A stretch of DNA of 5,075 nt from an uncultured Eubacteriales bacterium (lineage in GTDB: Bacteria; Bacillota; Clostridia; Peptostreptococcales; Anaerovoracaceae), in NCBI GenBank assembly GCA_902803185.1, contig CADCOV010000226.1:1-5075 (forward strand), written 5' to 3'. Positions 1 through 5,075 of the stretch are shown in pieces; position 1 is the first letter of the stretch; every line of letters starts with the position of its first letter. The notes beneath the pieces were generated by a model, which worked only from the letters and a program-made list of their open reading frames with translations, searched no databases and was not told where the DNA came from. The position numbers and the translations under genes are program-made.

Positions 1-372
1 ATCGTCCCCGTCGATGTCGACGGTGATGGTGCCCGGCGTCAGCGTGATGGAATTGGCAAGCAGGGCCTTGGCGGTCCCGCCCTTGATATCGGAATCGAAT
101 TTGACGAGGACCGGATCCGGCGGCTCGCTGAAGGTCAGGATGCGGCGGATCACGGCGAAGTTGGCCTTGATGACCTCCCCGATGAGATAGAATACGTAGG
201 CGGCCAGCCTCCTCCACTCGGAGAAGAACTCCTTGTCCCGGTCACGGGAAAGGCCCAGGAACTTGCGGGTAAACAAAGTCAGCCCGGCACTGATCGCCAG
301 GCCGAACACCACGACGTCCAGGGTCAGCCTTCCGTTCAATATGATCCAAAAGAGGAATAAAAGAATAAACAT
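1..372 (-). CDS. mnhE: Na+/H+ antiporter subunit E (MnhE/MrpE), 5' part only
   Basis: The visible 124 residues are the N-terminal part of an MnhE/MrpE protein (family members are about 160 residues), and the reading frame is open to the window edge. MrpE is a small inner-membrane subunit of the multisubunit cation/proton antiporter that exports Na+ in exchange for H+. The translation opens with hydrophobic stretches at about residues 1-12 and 17-35 and a third at about 57-78. It then has the family hallmark LLANSITLTPGTITVDIDGD at residues 104-123. The ATG at 372 is chosen because an in-frame TGA lies four codons upstream (384-382) and a GAGG ribosome binding site sits 6-7 nt before it. No mrp gene precedes it, so it is probably the first gene of its operon, with the other mrp genes left of the window. 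Family identity is confident; the transported ion and the operon content are inferred. Confidence 0.93.
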   Translation of the reverse strand, partial: MFILLFLFWIILNGRLTLDVVVFGLAISAGLTLFTRKFLGLSRDRDKEFFSEWRRLAAYVFYLIGEVIKANFAVIRRILTFSEPPDPVLVKFDSDIKGGTAKALLANSITLTPGTITVDIDGDD

Positions 373-378
373 CGCGCG

Positions 379-384
379 ACCTCA
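379..384 (-). promoter_or_regulatory. Ribosome binding site of mnhE
   Basis: On the minus strand TGAGGT lies 6 nt before the ATG at 372. Its TGA is also the in-frame stop that excludes any longer mnhE start, so this site fixes the start codon. Confidence 0.7.
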
Positions 385-414
385 ATTCGCTCGAAGAATG
401 ATGACGGTCATGTG

Positions 415-434
415 GGGGAAGCGGAGACTTCCCC
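415..434 (-). repeat. Hairpin in the mnhE 5' leader
   Basis: A perfect 7-bp inverted repeat (arms 415-421 and 428-434, GGGGAAG/CTTCCCC) encloses a 6-nt loop. It would sit at the very 5' end of an mnhE mRNA started from the proximal promoter (predicted start near 438), where it could stabilise the transcript. Read on the plus strand the stem is followed by a T-rich run (435-451), which resembles an intrinsic terminator, but no plus-strand gene lies upstream that would need one. The structure is visible; its role is not established. Confidence 0.5.
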
Positions 435-444
435 ATTCTGTTTT

Positions 445-473
445 ATTTTATAGGAAACTTGGAAGTCATGCAA
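445..473 (-). promoter_or_regulatory. Proximal candidate promoter of mnhE
   Basis: On the minus strand a -35 box TTGCAT (473-468) and a -10 box TAAAAT (450-445) are separated by 17 nt, giving a predicted start near 438 and a leader of about 66 nt. The -35 box has two mismatches to consensus and the -10 box one. It is well placed for mnhE and lies just downstream of the Rex-like palindrome. Confidence 0.5.
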
Positions 474-488
474 TCCGCCCCGGCGCTT

Positions 489-506
489 TTGTGAAACGGT
501 TGACAA
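489..506. promoter_or_regulatory. Rex-like operator palindrome
   Basis: The 18-mer TTGTGAAACGGTTGACAA is an imperfect palindrome with 14 of 18 positions symmetric. The classical Rex operator is TTGTGAA-N4-TTCACAA; this site differs at one of the 14 fixed positions (G for C at 502). Rex is the NADH/NAD+-sensing repressor of Gram-positive bacteria, common in anaerobes. The site lies 15 bp upstream of the proximal mnhE -35 box and downstream of the distal one, so it could block transcription from the distal promoter. No rex gene is in the window. The match is seen; binding is inferred. Confidence 0.5.
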
Positions 507-509
507 ATT

Positions 510-526
510 CTCACAGCTTCCTCACA
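510..526. repeat. CTCACA direct repeat, 11-bp period
   Basis: CTCACA occurs at 510-515 and again at 521-526, a 6-N5-6 arrangement one helical turn apart (TGTGAG-N5-TGTGAG on the minus strand). Direct repeats with 11-bp spacing are the usual binding geometry of OmpR/PhoB-family response regulators. The exact bases match no regulator I recognise, and only two copies are present. Confidence 0.3.
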
Positions 527-560
527 CAGCACCCCCGGATCCCTATATAAATATAAGTAT

Positions 561-590
561 GTTATAACGAACCAAAAATCGCATTGACAA
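561..590 (-). promoter_or_regulatory. Distal candidate promoter towards mnhE
   Basis: On the minus strand TTGTCA (590-585) and TATAAC (566-561) are separated by 18 nt, or by 17 nt if TTATAA (567-562) is used as the -10. Its -35 box overlaps the -35 box of the opposing ABC operon promoter almost completely. The predicted transcript would start near 554 and run through the Rex-like site and the leader hairpin before reaching mnhE. Confidence 0.4.
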
Positions 591-613
591 ACCGTCGGGG
601 CGGTTCCTATACT
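584..613 (+). promoter_or_regulatory. Promoter of the ABC-CDF operon
   Basis: A perfect -35 box TTGACA (584-589) and a -10 box TATACT (608-613, five of six consensus bases) are separated by 18 nt. An AT-rich stretch at 541-583 lies directly upstream and could act as an UP element. The predicted start is near 620, giving a leader of about 80 nt before the ATG at 701. This is the strongest promoter match in the window. The long spacer holds a dyad and suggests regulation at this promoter. Confidence 0.75.
590..605. promoter_or_regulatory. Dyad in the promoter spacer (possible MerR-type operator)
   Basis: AACCG (590-594) and CGGTT (601-605) form a perfect 5-bp dyad with a 6-nt centre, lying wholly between the -35 and -10 boxes and nearly centred on the spacer. 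MerR-family activators (CueR, ZntR, BmrR) bind such dyads within stretched spacers, usually of 19-20 bp; this spacer is 18 bp. A conventional repressor could also bind here. The metal and drug export genes downstream would fit either. The regulator itself is not in the window. Confidence 0.45.
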
Positions 614-654
614 GTATTTTAATCAAGTGATTCCAACGTTTAGAGCGTTTTGAG

Positions 655-668
655 AAAGGGAGAAGAAG
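655..668 (+). promoter_or_regulatory. Distant Shine-Dalgarno of the first ABC gene
   Basis: The purine run AAAGGGAGAAGAAG is the only good Shine-Dalgarno candidate in the leader, yet it ends 32 nt before the ATG at 701. The 22-nt hairpin at 672-693 lies between; if folded it would shorten the effective distance to about 10 nt. Nothing SD-like lies within 5-12 nt of the ATG at 701 or 704. Confidence 0.5.
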
Positions 669-671
669 CCG

Positions 672-693
672 CGGCCGGACGACTGTCCGGCCG
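672..693 (+). repeat. GC-rich hairpin between Shine-Dalgarno and start codon
   Basis: A perfect 9-bp stem (CGGCCGGAC at 672-680, GTCCGGCCG at 685-693) closes a GACT loop. No U-tract follows, so it is not an intrinsic terminator. It could bring the upstream Shine-Dalgarno next to the AUG, act as a translational switch, or serve at the DNA level as an operator for a dimeric protein. The structure is plain in the sequence; the function is inferred. Confidence 0.65.
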
Positions 694-700
694 TCTCATC

Positions 701-2458
701 ATGATGGAAGAAAAGAGCCGCAGACAACAGAAGGATTTCGACCCGGGCCGCATCCGGAGCTACTTCCTGATGGAGAAGGGCGTCCTGGCGGTGGTGGCCG
801 TCACCGGGATCGCCTACAATCTGGGCATGGTGGCCGGTCCCTGGTTCGAGGGACAGCTGGCCCAGTGCTTCGCCGACATCATCCAGGGCCTCAAGGGAGC
901 GGACGCCATGGTGCGCCTCGCCCTTCTTTACGTGCTGGTGATCCTCTTCGTCCAGGGGATGCGGGCCCTGAAGCGCCTGTACGTCCGCCGCTTCGCCAAC
1001 GACCTGATCCTGAAGATGAAGGGCATCCTCTACGCCAACATTCTCTACGAGGGCAGGGGCGCAGAGCAGGGCGACCTGGGCCGCCTCATGACCAACGCCA
1101 TCTCCGACGTGGACGCCTGCGTGGAGGGCATGCGCAAGTTCACCACCGAAGTCTTCGACACCGGCGTCGTGATGGTGGCCTACCTGGGGATGCTGCTGTA
1201 CTACGACTGGCGGCTGACTTTGATCGTGGCCCTCTTCCCGCCGCTGGCCTACCTGCTGGCGAACCGGCTGAAGACCGTCGTCACCGCCTCCGCCTCCGCC
1301 TACAAGGAGAGCGCCGGCCGGCTGAACGGCATGACCATGGACCGGATCTCCAACGCCGTGACCTACCGGATCTACGGCCTGGAGGGCGCCCGGGGCGCGC
1401 TCTACGAGGAGTCCCTCAGCGATTACGAGAAGAAAGCCGTCAGGGCCAACGTCTGGGAGACCTCCATGCAGCCGGTCTACCACGTGATCTCCATGATCGG
1501 CGCCTTCTTCATCCTCTGGCTGGGCGGCCGGAACGTGCTGGGCAGCGGCTGGACCACCTGGAACATCGCCGCCTTCTCCACCTACCTGGCCTGCTTCGCC
1601 AAGCTGGCCGTGAAGTCCTCCAAGGCCGCCAAGCTCTTCAACGCCGTCCAGAAGGCCAGGGTCTCCTGGGCGCGGATCAAACCGCACATGCACCGTCCGC
1701 CGGAGGATCCTAAAGCCGTTCCGGCCCCGTCCGCGGACGTCACCGCCGAAGGCCTCTCCTTCGCCTACCCGGGCGGGGAGACCATCTTCCGGGACCTCGA
1801 CCTCACCGCCCGCCCGGGCGGGATCGTCGGCGTCACCGGCCCTGTGGCCAGCGGCAAATCCACCCTGGGCAGGGCCTTCCTGGCCGAATACCCGTACGCC
1901 GGCAGCCTCAGGCTGGGCGGGGAGGAGCTCTCCTCCCTGGCTTCTGATCTGAACCGGCTCTCCGTCAGCTACACCGGCCACCAGAGCGAGCTCTTCTCCT
2001 TCAGCGTGGAGGAGAACATCCTGCTGGGCGCCGAGGGCGACGTGATGCCGGTGCTCAGGGCCGTCTGCCTGGACGAGGAGGTCCTGGCGCTGCCCCAGGG
2101 CATCCGCACCCCTGTGGGCGACGGAGGCACCCGCCTCTCCGGCGGCCAGCAGGCCCGCCTCTCCCTGGCGAGGGCCCTGTTCCATGCCGGCCCGGTGCTG
2201 GTGCTGGACGACCCGTTCGCCAGCGTGGACCCGGCCACCGAGAAGCAGATCTTCGCCAACATGAAGGAACTCTGCAGGGACAGCGTCATCGTCCTGCTCT
2301 CCCACCGCCTCTCCCTGTTCCCGGAGCTGGACCAGGTGGTCTGGCTGGACGGCAGAGGCGGCGTCACCGTTTCCGACCACGCTTCCCTGATGGAGGAGGA
2401 ACCGGCCTACCGGGAGCTCTTCCTGCGCCAGACGGAGGGAGGTGAGCAGGATGCCTGA
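701..2458 (+). CDS. ABC exporter half-transporter, degenerate-site subunit
   Basis: A 585-residue inner-membrane exporter subunit of the fused membrane domain-ATPase type. Six membrane helices fall at about residues 27-47, 69-89, 150-168, 170-188, 259-275 and 287-304, followed by the nucleotide-binding domain from about 346. Visible motifs are A-loop Tyr356, Walker A GPVASGKST (380-388, with Ala383 where Gly is usual), Q-loop Gln428, intact LSGGQ (479-483), Walker B VLVLDD (499-504), D-loop SVD (508-510) and H-loop His535. Asp504 replaces the catalytic Glu, the mark of the degenerate-site subunit in heterodimeric exporters such as TM287/288, BmrCD and LmrCD. The partner is the next gene, which overlaps by 8 nt. 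A TTG at 650 would add 17 residues, but these are encoded by the Shine-Dalgarno and hairpin, so ATG 701 (or 704) is preferred. Substrate (drug, peptide, lipid or other) cannot be told. Confidence 0.93.
   Translation: MMEEKSRRQQKDFDPGRIRSYFLMEKGVLAVVAVTGIAYNLGMVAGPWFEGQLAQCFADIIQGLKGADAMVRLALLYVLVILFVQGMRALKRLYVRRFANDLILKMKGILYANILYEGRGAEQGDLGRLMTNAISDVDACVEGMRKFTTEVFDTGVVMVAYLGMLLYYDWRLTLIVALFPPLAYLLANRLKTVVTASASAYKESAGRLNGMTMDRISNAVTYRIYGLEGARGALYEESLSDYEKKAVRANVWETSMQPVYHVISMIGAFFILWLGGRNVLGSGWTTWNIAAFSTYLACFAKLAVKSSKAAKLFNAVQKARVSWARIKPHMHRPPEDPKAVPAPSADVTAEGLSFAYPGGETIFRDLDLTARPGGIVGVTGPVASGKSTLGRAFLAEYPYAGSLRLGGEELSSLASDLNRLSVSYTGHQSELFSFSVEENILLGAEGDVMPVLRAVCLDEEVLALPQGIRTPVGDGGTRLSGGQQARLSLARALFHAGPVLVLDDPFASVDPATEKQIFANMKELCRDSVIVLLSHRLSLFPELDQVVWLDGRGGVTVSDHASLMEEEPAYRELFLRQTEGGEQDA
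2438..2443 (+). promoter_or_regulatory. Ribosome binding site of the second ABC gene
   Basis: GGAGGT lies 7 nt before the ATG at 2451, inside the end of the previous gene. This spacing favours ATG 2451 over the in-frame GTG at 2442, which overlaps the site itself. Confidence 0.75.
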
Positions 2459-4151
2459 CCGCGCTTCCTCTAAGATCCGGGCCGGCCATCCGGTCCTCAC
2501 CGTGGTGAAGAAGACCTTCCTGGGACACCCTGCGGTCTCCGCCGGGATGGTGCTCGCCATCCTCGCCTCCGCCGTCGTCGCCGTCCTGCCGCCGCTGGTG
2601 CTGCAGACGGTGGTGAACGGGCTGGTGGACCGACATGCGCTCCTCTTCGGCAGCGCCGTCCTGTACTTTGTCCTCATCGCCCTCTCCGGCGTCATCGATG
2701 CCGGCAAGGAGGTTTTGATCACGGTCTTCGGGCAGAAGACCACCCACGGCATCCGCAGCGCCATGACGGAGAAGCTCAGCCGCCTGCCGTCCTCCTACTA
2801 CGCGGACCACGAGGCCGGCATCACCGCCTCACTCTTCGTCAACGACGTGGATGCGGTGGACCAGATGTTCGCCTCCGGCATCGTCAGCATGTTCAGCGAC
2901 GCCGCGAAGGTCATCAGCATCCTGGTCTCCGTGTTCCTGCTGAGCCCGGGGCTGGGCGTGCTGCTCCTGATCGCCCTGCCGCTGCTGTTCTGGATGACCC
3001 GCGTCTTCCAGAAGCGCATGCTGGCGGCGCAGATCGAAAACCGGGCCGCCATCGGCCGGGCCAACCAGCACCTGCCGGAGACCCTCAGGAACCGGCGCAC
3101 CATCCGGGTCTTCCGGGCCTTCCGCTACATGCGGGAGCGCTACGAGACCTTCCTGGACCGGAGCTTCGCCGCCCTGGCCCGTTCCAACTTCTACGACGCG
3201 GTGTACTCGCCGATCGTCATCACCGTGAGCGCGGTCCTCGTGGCCGTCATGATGATCCTGTCGGTCAGCGGCACCGGCGTCCAGACCTTCTTCGGCATGA
3301 GCGTGGGCACCGTCGTGGCCCTCATCAGCTACGTGGGCAAGATCTTCGATCCGCTGGAGAACATCGGCATGGAGATCCAGGGCATCCAGTCGGCGGTGGC
3401 GGGCGTGCGCCGCATCGGCGATTTCCTCCGGGAGGAGGAACCGGAGCGCCCTGCGCCTTCCGCGGAAACAGCTCAGACATCGCCTGCGGAAGCCGTCATC
3501 GACGTCAAAGGCGTCTCCTTCTCCTACGACGGGAAACGGGACGTGCTGAGGGATCTTTCCCTTGAAGTGAACGAAGGCGAGATGGTGACTTTGATCGGCC
3601 GCACCGGCGCCGGCAAGAGCACCCTCTTCCGGCTGCTGACCGGCCTCTATCCGCCGTCTGCAGGAACGGTCCGCCTGGCGGGCAAGGATCCGATGGCGCT
3701 GGCTGACGACGAGCGCCGCCGGCTGATCGGCTACGTGGAGCAGCAGTTCCGGCCGGTCGTCGGGACCATCCGGGATCAGATCACCCTGAAGGACAGCCGG
3801 GTCACCGAGGACGCCGTCGCCAGGGCGCTGGAGCTCGTGGGCCTCTCCGAGGTCTGCGGGAACCTGCCAAAGGGCCTGGACACCCCGTACGCCCCGGCCC
3901 TGCTCTCCCAGGGACAGTGGCAGCTCCTCTCCATCGCCCGCGCCATCGCGCTGGAGCCGGAGATCCTGCTCTTCGATGAGATCACCGCCAACCTGGACTC
4001 CCACACCGAGGCCGCCGTCCTGAAGGCGCTGCAGAACGCCGCAGAAGGCCGGACGATCCTCTCCATCTCCCACAGACTCTACGAGACCTCCGGCGGTCGG
4101 ACCGTCACGATCCCCGCCTTGGACGACAAAGGAAACCAAGACAATGAATGA
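2451..4151 (+). CDS. ABC exporter half-transporter, catalytic-site subunit
   Basis: A 566-residue fused membrane-ATPase exporter subunit, the likely partner of the preceding ABC protein. Membrane helices lie at about residues 29-52, 65-85, 143-164, 166-183, 252-272 and 283-300; the ATPase domain starts near 349. It has A-loop Tyr359, canonical Walker A GRTGAGKST (383-391), Q-loop Gln431/432, Walker B ILLFDE (505-510) with catalytic Glu510, D-loop NLD (514-516) and H-loop His541. The signature is LSQGQ (485-489) instead of LSGGQ. In the dimer, Glu510 pairs with the intact LSGGQ of the partner to make the hydrolytic site, while LSQGQ faces the partner's Asp504 in the degenerate site. Only 25 residues follow the H-loop His, so the usual tail of ABC exporters (the region with VLDxGxIxExGxHxELL) is missing. 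It overlaps both neighbours by 8 nt. Confidence 0.93.
   Translation: MPDRASSKIRAGHPVLTVVKKTFLGHPAVSAGMVLAILASAVVAVLPPLVLQTVVNGLVDRHALLFGSAVLYFVLIALSGVIDAGKEVLITVFGQKTTHGIRSAMTEKLSRLPSSYYADHEAGITASLFVNDVDAVDQMFASGIVSMFSDAAKVISILVSVFLLSPGLGVLLLIALPLLFWMTRVFQKRMLAAQIENRAAIGRANQHLPETLRNRRTIRVFRAFRYMRERYETFLDRSFAALARSNFYDAVYSPIVITVSAVLVAVMMILSVSGTGVQTFFGMSVGTVVALISYVGKIFDPLENIGMEIQGIQSAVAGVRRIGDFLREEEPERPAPSAETAQTSPAEAVIDVKGVSFSYDGKRDVLRDLSLEVNEGEMVTLIGRTGAGKSTLFRLLTGLYPPSAGTVRLAGKDPMALADDERRRLIGYVEQQFRPVVGTIRDQITLKDSRVTEDAVARALELVGLSEVCGNLPKGLDTPYAPALLSQGQWQLLSIARAIALEPEILLFDEITANLDSHTEAAVLKALQNAAEGRTILSISHRLYETSGGRTVTIPALDDKGNQDNE
4128..4135 (+). promoter_or_regulatory. Ribosome binding site of the CDF gene
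   Basis: AAAGGAAA lies 8 nt before the ATG at 4144, within the 3' end of the second ABC gene. It supports this start and a translationally coupled operon. Confidence 0.65.
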
Positions 4152-5075
4152 GACCCGGAAGAACGAATTCCAAAAAGATACCAATACCGTCTCCGCAGTG
4201 GGGATCTTCGGCAACCTGATCCTGACCGTCTTCAAGGCGTTGGCCGGCATCCTCGGCCACTCCTCGGCCATGGTCAGCGACGCGGTCCACTCCGCCTCCG
4301 ACGTGCTGAGCACGATCATCGCGATGATCGGCGTGAGGATCTCCGGCAAGCAGGACGACGACAGCCATCCTTACGGCCACGAGCGGTTCGAATGCGTCGC
4401 CGCCATCATCCTGGCCGTCATCCTGGTCATGACCGGCATCTCCATCGGCGTGGAGGCCGTGGAGAGCATCCTGGGCGGCCATTACAGCGAGCTCGCCGTG
4501 CCGGGGCTCCTGCCGCTGATCGCGGCGGTGGTCTCCATCGTCACCAAGGAGGCCATGTACCGCTACACCCGCCATTATGCCGACAAGCACGACTCCGCCG
4601 CCCTTCGCGCCAGCGCCTGGGACCACCGGAGCGACGCCTTCTCCTCCATCGGCGCCCTGATCGGCATCGCCGGCGCCCGGCTGGGCTTCCCGGTCCTGGA
4701 CCCGGTCGCCAGCCTCGTGATCTGCGCGTTCATCATCAAAGCCGCCTACGAGATCTTCCGGGAGGCGGTGGACAAGATGGTGGACCGGGCCTGCTCCGAG
4801 GAGGAGCAGCAGGCCTTCGGCCGGCTCATCATGGCCCAGGAGGGCGTCCTGGGGATCGATACCCTGCTGACCCGGGAGTTCGGCAACCGGATCTACATCG
4901 ACACGGACATCTGCGTCGACGGCAGCATCACCCTGGCGGAGGGCCACGAGATCGCGGAGCGGGTCCACGATGCCATCGAGCGGGAGTTCCCGAAGGTGAA
5001 GCACATCATGGTCCACGTCAACCCGGTGGCCCCGGAGGACATGGAGGCCGCCACCGCCGCCGCCAAGGCCGCGAA
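4144..5075 (+). CDS. Cation diffusion facilitator (CDF) metal efflux protein, 3' end missing
   Basis: The 310 visible residues belong to the CDF family, dimeric membrane antiporters that export divalent metals (Zn, Fe, Mn, Cd, Co) from the cytoplasm in exchange for protons. Membrane helix 1 is at about residues 17-36. Helix 2 carries SDAVHSASD (45-53) with metal ligands His49 and Asp53. The conserved loop HPYGHERFE is at 75-83, and helix 5 carries WDHRSD (159-164) with ligands Asp160 and Asp164. The cytoplasmic metal-binding domain spans about 218-305 and includes EGHEIAERVH and HIMVHVNP. The mixed HxxxD/DxxxD site does not point to one metal. The start at 4144 overlaps the second ABC gene by 8 nt (ATGAATGA). 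The frame has no stop before the window edge; the last visible residues are Ala-rich. Family call is firm, substrate is unknown. Confidence 0.93.
   Translation, partial: MNETRKNEFQKDTNTVSAVGIFGNLILTVFKALAGILGHSSAMVSDAVHSASDVLSTIIAMIGVRISGKQDDDSHPYGHERFECVAAIILAVILVMTGISIGVEAVESILGGHYSELAVPGLLPLIAAVVSIVTKEAMYRYTRHYADKHDSAALRASAWDHRSDAFSSIGALIGIAGARLGFPVLDPVASLVICAFIIKAAYEIFREAVDKMVDRACSEEEQQAFGRLIMAQEGVLGIDTLLTREFGNRIYIDTDICVDGSITLAEGHEIAERVHDAIEREFPKVKHIMVHVNPVAPEDMEAATAAAKAA

Noticed and set aside
242..436. A 64-codon minus-strand frame starting upstream of mnhE
   Set aside because: It runs in a different frame through the true mnhE coding sequence, has no recognisable domain, and its start lies within the leader hairpin.
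490..515. TGTGA...TCACA resembling a CRP site
   Set aside because: The half-sites are 16 nt apart instead of 6. The left half belongs to the better Rex-like palindrome and the right half to the direct repeat.
500..528. TTGACA at 500-505 as a plus-strand -35 box
   Set aside because: The bases 16-18 nt downstream (CACACA region) do not resemble a -10 box; the match is part of the palindrome at 489-506.
233..550. A 105-codon plus-strand frame across the start of mnhE and the gap
   Set aside because: It is antisense to mnhE and crosses the promoter region, with Arg-rich composition and no ribosome binding site.
627..653. An 8-codon leader ORF starting with GTG at 627
   Set aside because: No Shine-Dalgarno precedes it, and its length and sequence show no run of one amino acid codon that would suggest attenuation.
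650..700. TTG at 650 as start of the first ABC gene
   Set aside because: It lacks a convincing Shine-Dalgarno of its own, and the extra 17 residues would be encoded by the Shine-Dalgarno run and the hairpin, unlike a typical exporter N-terminus.
2442..2450. GTG at 2442 as start of the second ABC gene
   Set aside because: It lies on top of the GGAGGT ribosome binding site, which is ideally spaced for ATG 2451.
623..2764. A 713-codon open frame on the minus strand antisense to the ABC genes
   Set aside because: It is a by-product of GC-rich third positions in the real genes. Its translation is rich in Gly, Ala, His, Gln and Asp with no recognisable domain, while the plus strand encodes clear ABC motifs.
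2829..5016. Long minus-strand open frames (2829-4349 and 4105-5016) antisense to the second ABC and CDF genes
   Set aside because: Same low-complexity Gly/Asp/His/Val-rich composition with no domain, and fully overlapped by strong plus-strand genes.

Overview
The window shows four protein genes in two divergent transcription units, separated by a regulatory gap of about 330 bp (373-700). Coding DNA is strongly GC-rich with G/C in most third codon positions, while the gap is AT-rich and carries sigma70/sigmaA-type boxes. Those boxes, Rex-like and MerR-like operator candidates, and the style of the proteins suggest a high-GC anaerobic member of Bacillota (Clostridia-like). This is inference; there is no rRNA or other marker gene to confirm it.

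Left (minus strand, 1-372): the first 124 residues of MnhE/MrpE, a membrane subunit of a multisubunit Na+/H+ (Mrp) antiporter. The gene runs off the left edge and is probably the first gene of an mrp operon.

Middle (373-700): a compact divergent control region. It holds two candidate promoters towards mrpE, one near-consensus promoter towards the right-hand operon, an 18-bp palindrome one base from the Rex operator consensus, a direct repeat with an 11-bp period, a dyad filling the promoter spacer, and two hairpins. One hairpin lies exactly between a purine-rich Shine-Dalgarno sequence and the start codon of the first ABC gene.

Right (plus strand, 701-5075): three genes overlapping by 8 nt at each junction, so clearly one operon. 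The first two encode half-transporter ABC exporters (membrane domain fused to ATPase) whose motif deviations are complementary. The upstream protein has Asp at the catalytic Glu position but an intact LSGGQ; the downstream protein has the catalytic Glu but LSQGQ. This is the pattern of a heterodimeric exporter with one degenerate and one hydrolytic ATP site. The third gene is a cation diffusion facilitator (CDF) metal efflux protein, cut by the right edge.

Together the region looks like an ion, metal and possibly drug export locus. No CRISPR array, mobile element, tRNA or rRNA was seen. The protein families are known; the least ordinary material is the regulatory architecture of the gap.
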